Part shown: positions 53,395-62,956 of the stretch, piece by piece
How the letters are laid out: every line of letters begins with the position of its first letter
Numbering within the stretch: the first letter of the stretch is position 1
From: an uncultured Clostridia bacterium
GTDB taxonomy: Bacteria > Bacillota > Clostridia > Christensenellales > UBA1242
Assembly (NCBI GenBank): GCA_944381135.1
Contig: CALWJY010000013.1
Location: forward strand, 1 to 64,000
Direction: 5' to 3'
DNA: 64,000 nt
Translations under genes and position numbers: made by a program
The notes under the pieces: model-generated
What the model was told of the DNA's origin: nothing
What the model saw: the letters and a program-made list of their open reading frames with translations, nothing else
Databases searched by the model: none

Positions 53395-54330
53395 GTGACA
53401 ATAAAATATAAACAAACTATTTCTACGCTTTTGGTTTTGCTCATCGCGGTGGTGACAGGCGTTTCTGTCGGCAAAATTTATGTCGATTCTTTGGAAGTTG
53501 CGCCAATTGTTGCTGCAAGCGAAGAAGCACTGAGGGCAAATGACGATGTTGAAGCATTGGTTGCAAGAGCAAAATTTTCCTCTGTCACTTCTTTCACTCA
53601 GGTGGAACTTTATCTCATTGCCGAACACAACCTCAACAACAGCCCAGAGTTCTATAAGATTATGACTGGCACAGTTTATGCCACACTTGGAATCACACAG
53701 CCAATGAAAGGTGAAAGGTTGAAGACGAACGGAAAGTTGATTTACAACAAACTCAGCCCTTCCACATCTTCTTTTGCACCAGCAATTTGCTCGAGAGTGA
53801 TTTATGACTATGCCACTCCAGACGAGGTGACAGTCATTCCAACAGGCACTTTTGCAAGCACAAGTCCAGACCTTATTGGAAATTTCAATTCTGCGGATGC
53901 GGATGTTTACACACTTGATGAATATAGAGAAACTTTCAACACTTTTCCAACAACTGTGCTTCCATACATCATCACAAGCATCACATGCGCTGACGCAGAC
54001 AACATCAGCGAAGTGACTGACAATGGTGATGACACCTATTCTTTTTCCATTTCGCTCAGTGGGTCAAGTCTCGCCATGGCAGGACTTTATTATGCATATG
54101 AAATCAGATTTTCTTCTGGAATGTCCGACCTTCCAAGCTGGACTTCAATGACAATGGAAGTGACAATTGATTCTTCTTTCAATTTTGTGGAAATTTCATA
54201 TAATGAAACATACCGCATGAACGCTCCTGCAATTGGAATGACACCGGTGACCGATGAATTTGTTGACCGTTTCTATTTTGACGAAGAGACAATTCAGCAG
54301 GCTTATGAAGCCATTGGGGAGGTGCAATGA
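53395..54330 (+). CDS. Membrane-anchored extracytoplasmic protein, 311 aa
   Basis: The start is taken as GTG 53395, seven bases after TTGGAG; a TTG at 53383 overlaps that site. An N-terminal membrane helix (about 8-28: STLLVLLIAVVTGVSVG) is followed by a Ser/Thr-rich beta domain with no recognised family. The stop codon overlaps the start of the 2170-residue gene (ATGATGG), so the two proteins are made together and probably form one complex at the cell surface. No lipobox, sortase motif or enzyme signature is visible. Confidence 0.7.
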   Translation: MTIKYKQTISTLLVLLIAVVTGVSVGKIYVDSLEVAPIVAASEEALRANDDVEALVARAKFSSVTSFTQVELYLIAEHNLNNSPEFYKIMTGTVYATLGITQPMKGERLKTNGKLIYNKLSPSTSSFAPAICSRVIYDYATPDEVTVIPTGTFASTSPDLIGNFNSADADVYTLDEYRETFNTFPTTVLPYIITSITCADADNISEVTDNGDDTYSFSISLSGSSLAMAGLYYAYEIRFSSGMSDLPSWTSMTMEVTIDSSFNFVEISYNETYRMNAPAIGMTPVTDEFVDRFYFDEETIQQAYEAIGEVQ

Positions 54331-57300
54331 TGGACGATAGACAAATCAAGAGGCCAAACAAAACCTTTCCAAAAATGTTCAGGACATTCACAACCTACAT
54401 TTTTGCCACACTTTTTGTTTTCTTTGGATATGTGCAGATTTTCGGCGATGTGAAGCCAACAATCATCACTCTTCCAACAGATGACGCTGGTGCGGATGAA
54501 GAAAATGTGTTTGGCGATTTTGTTCAAAGTTTTGGAAGGTTTGAAAACATCGACACAGACATCAACTTGTCTTTCTCAAATGCTGACGGAACAATTAATT
54601 TAGAGCTTGGTGGAAATGTTGTCTATGCCGACAGCGGAATCCAATTGGATTTGGATTTGAACTATAACAATCAAAATTTTGACGTTCAGGCATCATATGT
54701 CAATTCAAACTTATATTTGACAATTGATGAAAACACCTATAAATTCGACACAAAAACGGTTGCAGGAGAAACTTCGGTTGGTGCTTCAAGTGCGGAAAGT
54801 TCAAGTGGCGATGAAGCAAACGATGAAGTTGCCGAAGAAAGTGGATTGAATGTTTCTGAAATTTTGAATTTTGTTTTAAACACATTGGGCATTGACACTT
54901 CTTTCATTGAAGGCCTTGAAAACACTCTCGGTTTCACATTTGATGACCCAAATTCCTTGTTGGCGCAACTGAGGACGGACGAGTCCAAACAACTTGAGGA
55001 TGGCTCATATGACATCAGAATCAGACTTGGCAACCTCATTTATGTGCAAGTGCTTTGCGATTCAAATTTCAACATAACTTCAGCACGCACAGTCAACAGT
55101 GTTTTGATTGAAAACAACGCCCTTCAGTTCAATGCAAATGTCAACCGCATGAACAATGTTGATGTTTCAACAGGTGAAGAAAATGTGGTTGAAGTGACAT
55201 ATGAGGAAACGGGTGACGAAATTGACCTCAGTGGTCTTGGAAAATATGTCACATATGTTTCAAACTTGTTTGCAAACAACTTTGTTTCTGCTGATGTCAC
55301 TTTAACTTTGCAGGGCAACGATTATGCAGGAAAACTTCTTGTTGATTTGAGTGATGGTGTGAAAGTTCAACTTGGCACAGAAATTGAAGGCTTGAATGTG
55401 CAATTGACATACGCTGACGAAGTTGTCTTTCTGGATGCAAATGGACTGAAAATTAAATTCAACATCAATGACTATCAGACATGGAAAGACAAGATTGATG
55501 GGCTTGTTCAGACTGAAACAGGAAAGACAATCGAGCAACTTCTTGACGAATTTGTTGAAAAAATCAAGCAAGAGTATGTGGGTCTTGAGGATGCGGATGC
55601 CAACGAAATTTTGATGAGCATTTTGGGTGGATTTTTCTCCAATTCTGAAAATGTTTCAGATTTCTTGCCATCTGATGCTGTTGAAACTGAAGAGGGATAT
55701 AAACTTCTTTGGGGCGGAGCGACAATTCTTTTGACTGAAGAAAATGGCATGTTGAAATCGGTTGAAGCGCAATATCAAGATGTCAAAATCAATTCAACTT
55801 TCGCTGTTGCAGAAAGCGGAGTTGAAATTGAGGATGAGCACTATGATGTCACAAACCTCTTGCCACTTGTTGATGTTGTGGAAGAAATTTTGATTGCAGA
55901 CCAATTTGGTGGAAACATTGCAGTTGAAATTGACGGACACACAATAGACACAACATATGTTGTTGATTTCAAAGAAGACATAAAGGCAAAAATTTCCTCA
56001 AATGCATTTGGTGAAGATGTTGCAATCTATTTGTCTGGAAGAGATGTTTTGATTGCCGTTGGCGTTGTTGTGATTTCTGGCAGTCTGGACAATTTGGAAA
56101 CTTTCATGCAGAAGATTGACGAGATTTTTGGTTTGGACATTGCTGGGCAACTTGGCGATGTGAATGTGCTTGCTTTCAGCGGAATTGTGTCAACTGTTGC
56201 AAATATATTGGAAGATGTTTCTGTTCTTAAAGAAACTATGAGCAGTTCTGATTCCGACAATGTGTTGATGCTTGTCACATATCTTGCAGACAACTATGGC
56301 GAAATTTCAATTGACGGAAATTCGGCAAAAATCAAACTTTCAGCTGTTGTTGATGGTTTGGCAGTGGCTGGAGAAATTGAAGCCTTGGCAACATATGAAA
56401 ACATTTTCATTCCAACAGCAAATGAAAAAGTTGAAGATGTTTTAAGCAAAATTGAAAACATCAAGAATTTTGTTGAAAGCAAGAAGTATGCGTTTGATTT
56501 TGCACTTTCTTATGCTGAAAACCTTTCAATTTCTGGAAACATTCAAATTGACCTTGAAAACAACATCTTTGATGTGAGCGGAGTTGAACTTTTTGGCGAC
56601 ATTTTGGGTGTGAGATATGAAAACGGATGGACATATGTCACATACGGAGAAAACAAAGTCAAAGTTCAAACAGAAAACCTTGGGTCTGTCGCAAAGATTG
56701 TTGAGGGTATCATCAATTCCAACCTTTCTCAAGAAGATGAAGCCGGAAGCGATGTTGAAGTTTCTGAAAATGAAGACATTTTGACAAACCTTTTGATTGA
56801 AATTTTTGGCGAAGATGTGACAACACTTTCTGTGGAAGAGGCTTTGCAAAGACTCTCGATTAATGTGACCGGAACATTGAACAACTTGGTTCTTGACATC
56901 ACATTCAATTCTGAAAAACAATTGTCTGCAAGCGCGCAACTTGAGTTTGTTGAAAATGAAATTGCAGAGGTCTCTTTGCAAATGTCCGACCTTTCAGCAA
57001 CGCTGAAAATAGCAGGTTTCGGATTGACAGAAATTGCTGAAGAAGAATTTTATAACCTCACTTCTGCACAAAAAGGAACACTTGTTTTGATGTGTTCATA
57101 TAAGGAAACGCTTTCTGATGGAACCGTTCAAGACAAAGAGTTGCAAATTGTCGCAGATGTTGAGTTTGATTTGACGAATAAGATCTATCTTCACATTTTC
57201 ACTCAAATTCTTGGCGAAGATGTTGAACTTGTGCTTTTGAATAACAAACTCAGCATTTCAATTGGCACACTTTCACTTGGAGCAGATTTGAAAAACGCAA

Positions 57301-60300
57301 GTGAAATTTATTCGACAGTTGTTGATTTATTTGAAATTGCATTGCCTCAAGGAAGTTCAGGATTTGACTTGGCAAAACTGAAAGGAATTTTGACTTCACT
57401 TGACCTTTCAAAACCAATTCAAATTGACGGTCTTGAAATGGCAATTTCAGGACAGCAAGGGCTTTTGGTTGAATATGCAATCTGTGATGGGCTGAATTTG
57501 TCATTCAATTTAAAAGACGAACAAGAAATTGAACTTGTGGAAATTCCAGAAACGGCCGAAGATGTGCAAACAATTCTGCCAAAAATCAAAAATGTGATGG
57601 ACTATGTTGAAAAAGGCGTGTTCGAATTTGACTTCACAGCACAATATAATGGTTGGAACTTCAACGGTTCATTCAAGTTCTTTGATGGTGACATTGAAAT
57701 TCAAATCACTGATGTGTGCGGTGAGAGCGTGATTTTGAGGTTGCACGAAGATTGGATTTATATCTCCTATGGCAACATGAAAATCAAAGCACCAATCACA
57801 AAATCGGGTGGCGAGGCAATCAGTTTTGCAGATGTTCAAAGTGTGCTTGACGAAATCATGTCTGAAACCTTTGGCGTGAAGATTGATTTTGGTGTGTTTG
57901 AAGAACTTCTAAACATCATCAAGACCTACACCTTGTCAGACTATTTTGAAAACACAACACTTGAAATTTCTGGCACAACACAAAACATTGGCATCAAACT
58001 TTCAAACAAGTTGAAATATTCTTCTTTCCCAATCATTTCTTTGGGCGTGAAATTTGATGAAAACAACATGCCACAAGGCGCAGAATTTGTGATTTTTGAT
58101 GGAATCATCAGCGGAAATGCCACAATAAACATGGTTGAAAACTCCACTCTTGCACCTTTTGATGAAGAGGAATATGCATCATATGCCACAAACTTTGTGG
58201 ACGGAATGCTTGACAGTTTGAAACTTGAAAACACCGGCTCAGAACAAGATGTCTATGCATTCTCAAGCGACATTGCAATCAGATACAGCACCAACAACTT
58301 CTATGGCAATCTCACCGCAATGCTGATTGAAACAGAAGACGGAATGCTGTTTGGAAAATACACTCCAGCAATTTCACTTCACACAACCTCGCTTGGACTT
58401 AACACATTCATCTATTTGATTTGTGATGATGTCTATGTTGACATTCATGGACTTCAAGTTTGGGCAAATCTTAATGAGGCAACAATTGACGAAATCATGA
58501 ATTTCGTGCTTGACAATTTTGGACAGTTCATCAATCCAGAAGAGGCAATTGACGAAAGTGGAGAAGTTTCCACTTTGGATGTTGGTGGACAGGTTGAAAC
58601 ATTGGAAGAAACAGCCAACGCATTCAGAGTGATTTTGCCTGCACTCGACCAAATTTATGGCTCGTGGGTCAGCACAATTATGGACGGAATGACAATTGAC
58701 GGCGTTCAGATTGACATTAAGGACGACTTGTGGTATGCGGGAAACTCGCGCTTCTATGACATGGTTTTGCAGGTGTTCATTGAAAACCTTGACAGCACAA
58801 TCATTCCAACAAAGATTGTGCTTGGCGCAAACATTGACGACCCTAACACCACTGTCTATGAAGACGGCTATGCAGACAGTTTGCTGACTTGCGAAGATGC
58901 TGTGACAAGCAACCTGAACTTTGCGGTTTATTTCAACAACATTGTTGTCGGCAAAAACATGGAAGAAACATCACTTTCGGAAATCTTTGTCAGCGATTTG
59001 GCAGGATATCAAAACATTGTTGCACTCAAATCAAACTATGGCACAACACAACTTTCTGATTTCAATTCATATCAAACTTTGCTTGAAACAGTGGAAGCAA
59101 CTTATGATTATGTGATGCAGAATGGAAGAACGGACTCGACTGAAAATCCAACTGCACAAAATTCGTTGGGATATCAAATTGGCATTGATGCCACAATTTC
59201 CAGCAAGACTTCTCAGACCACAATTGGCGGAGATGTGACTGTTCAGATTGGAGATTTGGCAGAGGGCGTAGAAAGCCAAAGCGGGTTCACGCTTTTCGGA
59301 AATAAATATCTGAAAGTTTATGGAAACAATTTGACTGTTCAAAACCAAAGCCTTGAGGGCGCAACAGAGACTGTCAACAACACTCACATCATTGACTTGA
59401 TGTATGAAAGTGATGGCACGGATCCTGCGTTCTATCTCACTTACACACATTCCAACTATGCTGATGACACAGATTTGAATGACAACATTGAAAGCGGAAA
59501 TGCTTTCAGAGCCAAAATCAACAACAGCAACTTGAGTGGCATCATTTCAATGGTTTTGGCACTTGCAAATGTCAATTTGGGCGAAAATATTATGGGTGAA
59601 AACGGGCTTAATCTTCCTGAAAACACCACCGATTTCACATTCCTTCAAAGTTTGCTTGGAATTAAAGAAAATGATGTCAGTGATTCGACCTCTCAGGTTG
59701 ACCAAATTTTAAGTTCGGTTGAAAATGTCACAAAACTCATAAAACAAATCAAGTTGACAGAAAGCGCACTCACAATAAGCCTCGATTTGCAGGAGGACGG
59801 AAACATTGCCGTTGTGGCACTCAACTTCACGGGCAGTGGCGAGAGCAAAAAACTTCAATCAATCACTATTGAAAATTTGGCAATCAATGAAATTTCGACG
59901 ATTGACAATCTCACGCTCACAATTGGGCATTTCAGCGAAAGTAATTTTGATTATTTTGAAACCAATTCAAAAGATTCGCACATTGACTTCAGTCAACTTT
60001 CATCCTTTGTTGATGTTGCAGTAAACACTTTGAACACAAAAGGCTTAAATTTCAATGGTTCAACAACTGTCAGCATACCTTTGATTGGAGACATTAATGT
60101 TGGCTTTGATGTGGAAATTAAACTTGATGCAAACAACAAACTTGAAATGTATATGGAACTTGATGTTGGCTCTAAACGCGAAGTGACATGGACGGCAGTT
60201 AAAAATAATGACACTTACACAACCTATAATGTTGTTCTGTTTACTGAGGCGTGGTCAAAGAGAATCTCGACGCTTGAATATAGAAATGGACTTTTGAGCA

Positions 60301-60839
60301 TTGTCAACACAACATATGATAGTCGGTCATCAGATTTAAGTTCGCCAAAAGATATTGTCAAAACATATTCATACACAACTGATCAGATTGGTGAGAATAT
60401 AATGCTTATTGTCACTCAGGCTTTGGGACTGACAAATGCGGCATATGACATCATTGAATTTGCCATAAGTATGATGGAATCACATCCAACGCTTGAACGT
60501 TCATTGCTTGGTTTCTCATATGATGAAAACACATCAACATATTCTCTCACAATCAATGCAGAAAACCTTACAGGCATGAGCGGAATGAACAACATCACTT
60601 TAAACATTGGCACAAGTCAAGTTTACAAAACAGGACTGAATTCTGGTGATGTGAAAGAACATAAGTTCATTGACAACATAACAACAAATATCGGCATTGG
60701 AGACAACATAATCACAATTCCATTGACACTCAATTCTGTTTCAGGACAAGAATATGTGACGGGCAGTGGAAAAACATTGAAAACCAATGAATATTATCGA
60801 ACTGAATATATCAACACCATTGGAAAACTTATTGTATAA
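54327..60839 (+). CDS. Giant membrane-anchored repeat protein, 2170 aa
   Basis: The product has a basic N-terminus, one membrane helix (about 18-40) and a very long acidic extracytoplasmic part. About seven diverged repeats with a period near 200 residues can be traced by a strand pair of the type WTYVTYGENKVKV (around residues 127, 365, 564, 765, 965, 1141 and 1358). Each follows a longer set of strands resembling LolA/LppX-like half-barrels, and most copies also have a KIDGLVQ- or IENIKNFVE-like helix. The last 700 residues are more irregular and still beta-rich. There is no catalytic motif or cell-wall anchor. A scaffold or lipid-shuttling tube is conceivable; adhesin is the alternative. 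Ribosome site GGGGAGGTG. Confidence 0.75.
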   Translation: MMDDRQIKRPNKTFPKMFRTFTTYIFATLFVFFGYVQIFGDVKPTIITLPTDDAGADEENVFGDFVQSFGRFENIDTDINLSFSNADGTINLELGGNVVYADSGIQLDLDLNYNNQNFDVQASYVNSNLYLTIDENTYKFDTKTVAGETSVGASSAESSSGDEANDEVAEESGLNVSEILNFVLNTLGIDTSFIEGLENTLGFTFDDPNSLLAQLRTDESKQLEDGSYDIRIRLGNLIYVQVLCDSNFNITSARTVNSVLIENNALQFNANVNRMNNVDVSTGEENVVEVTYEETGDEIDLSGLGKYVTYVSNLFANNFVSADVTLTLQGNDYAGKLLVDLSDGVKVQLGTEIEGLNVQLTYADEVVFLDANGLKIKFNINDYQTWKDKIDGLVQTETGKTIEQLLDEFVEKIKQEYVGLEDADANEILMSILGGFFSNSENVSDFLPSDAVETEEGYKLLWGGATILLTEENGMLKSVEAQYQDVKINSTFAVAESGVEIEDEHYDVTNLLPLVDVVEEILIADQFGGNIAVEIDGHTIDTTYVVDFKEDIKAKISSNAFGEDVAIYLSGRDVLIAVGVVVISGSLDNLETFMQKIDEIFGLDIAGQLGDVNVLAFSGIVSTVANILEDVSVLKETMSSSDSDNVLMLVTYLADNYGEISIDGNSAKIKLSAVVDGLAVAGEIEALATYENIFIPTANEKVEDVLSKIENIKNFVESKKYAFDFALSYAENLSISGNIQIDLENNIFDVSGVELFGDILGVRYENGWTYVTYGENKVKVQTENLGSVAKIVEGIINSNLSQEDEAGSDVEVSENEDILTNLLIEIFGEDVTTLSVEEALQRLSINVTGTLNNLVLDITFNSEKQLSASAQLEFVENEIAEVSLQMSDLSATLKIAGFGLTEIAEEEFYNLTSAQKGTLVLMCSYKETLSDGTVQDKELQIVADVEFDLTNKIYLHIFTQILGEDVELVLLNNKLSISIGTLSLGADLKNASEIYSTVVDLFEIALPQGSSGFDLAKLKGILTSLDLSKPIQIDGLEMAISGQQGLLVEYAICDGLNLSFNLKDEQEIELVEIPETAEDVQTILPKIKNVMDYVEKGVFEFDFTAQYNGWNFNGSFKFFDGDIEIQITDVCGESVILRLHEDWIYISYGNMKIKAPITKSGGEAISFADVQSVLDEIMSETFGVKIDFGVFEELLNIIKTYTLSDYFENTTLEISGTTQNIGIKLSNKLKYSSFPIISLGVKFDENNMPQGAEFVIFDGIISGNATINMVENSTLAPFDEEEYASYATNFVDGMLDSLKLENTGSEQDVYAFSSDIAIRYSTNNFYGNLTAMLIETEDGMLFGKYTPAISLHTTSLGLNTFIYLICDDVYVDIHGLQVWANLNEATIDEIMNFVLDNFGQFINPEEAIDESGEVSTLDVGGQVETLEETANAFRVILPALDQIYGSWVSTIMDGMTIDGVQIDIKDDLWYAGNSRFYDMVLQVFIENLDSTIIPTKIVLGANIDDPNTTVYEDGYADSLLTCEDAVTSNLNFAVYFNNIVVGKNMEETSLSEIFVSDLAGYQNIVALKSNYGTTQLSDFNSYQTLLETVEATYDYVMQNGRTDSTENPTAQNSLGYQIGIDATISSKTSQTTIGGDVTVQIGDLAEGVESQSGFTLFGNKYLKVYGNNLTVQNQSLEGATETVNNTHIIDLMYESDGTDPAFYLTYTHSNYADDTDLNDNIESGNAFRAKINNSNLSGIISMVLALANVNLGENIMGENGLNLPENTTDFTFLQSLLGIKENDVSDSTSQVDQILSSVENVTKLIKQIKLTESALTISLDLQEDGNIAVVALNFTGSGESKKLQSITIENLAINEISTIDNLTLTIGHFSESNFDYFETNSKDSHIDFSQLSSFVDVAVNTLNTKGLNFNGSTTVSIPLIGDINVGFDVEIKLDANNKLEMYMELDVGSKREVTWTAVKNNDTYTTYNVVLFTEAWSKRISTLEYRNGLLSIVNTTYDSRSSDLSSPKDIVKTYSYTTDQIGENIMLIVTQALGLTNAAYDIIEFAISMMESHPTLERSLLGFSYDENTSTYSLTINAENLTGMSGMNNITLNIGTSQVYKTGLNSGDVKEHKFIDNITTNIGIGDNIITIPLTLNSVSGQEYVTGSGKTLKTNEYYRTEYINTIGKLIV

Positions 60840-60841
60840 AG

Positions 60842-60873
60842 AAAAAAGAACCTAAAATTTTAGGTTCTTTTTT
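60842..60873. terminator. Perfect 32-bp palindromic terminator
   Basis: AAAAAAGAACCTAAAA joins directly to TTTTAGGTTCTTTTTT. It ends the giant-protein operon and could also stop transcription from the other strand (metG side). Confidence 0.92.
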
Positions 60874-61020
60874 ATGTCAAAAAATTGTGTGCTGAGACAT
60901 TATAGAGGCAAAAATTTAAAATGAAATTTGTCTTACAAAATGAAAAAAGATTGATTTGTGTTTTTAAATTTCAAACTTCGCTTTCAGTTTGTGCTTAGTC
61001 ATTTCGCCCCTGTAAAATTG

Positions 61021-62718
61021 TTAATTCCCTTCCAACTCTTGTTTATAGCGGGCGATGGTGTCGTCGTCAATACGGGCAAAGAGTGGTTTTGGTGGGTTGA
61101 CTTTGTGTGTTTTTGAAACGTTGATTTTGCTTGCGTCTTCCCATCTTCCAGAGTCTGCTGGGTTGCCTTCAAAGTTCAACTGCTCAGTCCAAATTTCTGC
61201 AGTTCTGTTTGGCAGAATTGGGCTTCCAACAATTGCCAATGCTTTTGCCATATTTAAACATAAATAGAGCACTTTTTTGGCGTTTTCAACATCGTCATTC
61301 TTAATCATTGTCCATGGGGCGCTCTTTTCAAGATAGGTGTTTCCAACAGAAGCAAAATTCATGATTTCTTTATATCCAGCGCGAAATTCAGTCTTTGCAA
61401 AAAGTTCGGCAATCTTTTCAGGATAGGTTTCAACGGCTTCAATCATCTCTTTGTCAACTTCATTCAAAAGTGGTTGAATTTCGTTGAAGTCAACATCTAA
61501 AGCACCAGCAAAGTTTTTGTTAATCATGTTCAAAGTGCGGTTGAAGAAGTTGCCATATTTGCCCACAAGTTCGGAGTTTGTGTTCAGTTTGAAGCCTTCA
61601 TATGTGAAGTCGCTGTCCTTGTTTTCAGGGAAAATTGACACCAAATATGCACGCAGGGCATCAATGTCAACATCACTTTCAATCAACTTGTCGCAGAAAA
61701 TTCCAATATGGTTTGATTTTGAGAATTTTTTGCCCTCAAAGTTCAAGAAATTGAAGCCAACAACATTTGTGGCAAGATTGTATTTCTTGCAGGCAAGTTC
61801 CATGCTTGGAAAGAAAATTGCGTGAAAATCGATGTTGTCTTTGCCGATGAAGTTGTAAATTTCACATTCGTCATTTTGCCAACGGTCTTTCACAAGTTCG
61901 TCTCCACCAAGTTCTTTTGTGATGGAGATGTAGCCAATTGGAGCGTCAAACCAAACATAGAAAACTTTGTTTTCAAAACCTTTGAGCGGAACTTTAATTC
62001 CCCAAGGAATGTCACGGGTGATGCAACGAGGCTTCAACCCCTCTTTAAACCACTTGTTTGTCATGCTGTAAACATGTGGGCGCCAAATGTCTTTCTTGCT
62101 TTCCACCCACTCTTGAAGTTGACCTTGCAGTTTGTCCAGACTGATGTAGATGTGATTTGTTGATTTTTTCACGGCACTTTCGCCACAGAAGGAGCATTTT
62201 GGGTCAATCAAGTCGTCAAGTTCGTATGTTTTTCCGCAGTTGTCGCATTGGTCGCCATACGCTTTGTCATATCCGCAATATGGACAAACGCCATACACAA
62301 AGCGGTCAGCAAGGGCGATGTGGTCGTGCTCGCAATAGAGCATGTTGTCTGACTTGATTTCAGTGTAGCCATTTTTATAGATTTCATTGAAAAAGTCAAG
62401 TGTCACTTCTTCATGAATTTTTGTGTTTGTGCCACTGAATTTGTCAAATTTGATGCCAAGTTTGTCAGCAATCACTTTCATTTTGTTGTTCATCATGGAG
62501 ATATAGTCCTCGGTTTTCATACCTGCTTCTTTGGCAGAGATATAACTTGTTGTGCCGTGGTCGTCAGTTCCGCTGACGTACAAAACATCATCACCATAAG
62601 TTCGGTGAAAACGCGTGAAGACATCTCCCGGAAGCCAACAGCCCACCACATGACCAAGGTGTGGCAACCCGTTGACATAGAGAAGTGCCGAAGTGACCAA
62701 AATCTTTTTCTTTTTCAT
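61021..62718 (-). CDS. metG: Methionyl-tRNA synthetase
   Basis: The 565-residue class I synthetase has the HIGH-type motif LPHLGHVVG near the start, zinc-binding cysteine clusters (CPYCGYDKAYGDQC and CSFCGES), and the KMSKS-type loop KKFSKSNHIG. It lacks the C-terminal tRNA-binding extension found in many bacterial MetRS. It loads Met onto initiator and elongator tRNA. The ribosome site AGGAG lies eight bases before the ATG. No T-box leader was seen upstream (62719-62956 is AT-rich spacer without a feature). Confidence 0.96.
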   Translation of the reverse strand: MKKKKILVTSALLYVNGLPHLGHVVGCWLPGDVFTRFHRTYGDDVLYVSGTDDHGTTSYISAKEAGMKTEDYISMMNNKMKVIADKLGIKFDKFSGTNTKIHEEVTLDFFNEIYKNGYTEIKSDNMLYCEHDHIALADRFVYGVCPYCGYDKAYGDQCDNCGKTYELDDLIDPKCSFCGESAVKKSTNHIYISLDKLQGQLQEWVESKKDIWRPHVYSMTNKWFKEGLKPRCITRDIPWGIKVPLKGFENKVFYVWFDAPIGYISITKELGGDELVKDRWQNDECEIYNFIGKDNIDFHAIFFPSMELACKKYNLATNVVGFNFLNFEGKKFSKSNHIGIFCDKLIESDVDIDALRAYLVSIFPENKDSDFTYEGFKLNTNSELVGKYGNFFNRTLNMINKNFAGALDVDFNEIQPLLNEVDKEMIEAVETYPEKIAELFAKTEFRAGYKEIMNFASVGNTYLEKSAPWTMIKNDDVENAKKVLYLCLNMAKALAIVGSPILPNRTAEIWTEQLNFEGNPADSGRWEDASKINVSKTHKVNPPKPLFARIDDDTIARYKQELEGN

Positions 62719-62956
62719 CTTTTTCTCCTATTTTCTTGTTTTTTTAATTTTTTGTTAATTTATGAGTTTTTAATAAGATTTCATTTTTGCTTTCGCTTGT
62801 TGTTTGCTTTCAATCAAACTTTAAGGATCTGAATAGATTTCATTTTTTGTGATTAAACAAGCCTTGATTTCTTTTGTTATCCACAATTTATAAAAATTTA
62901 ATAAAATTTCAAATTTTTTATTAATTTCTTTAATTTTTTAATACAATTTTTAGTTT

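Noticed and set aside
62719..62956. T-box leader upstream of metG
   Set aside because: No T-box core (TGGNACCGCG) or antiterminator pairing; only AT-rich spacer.
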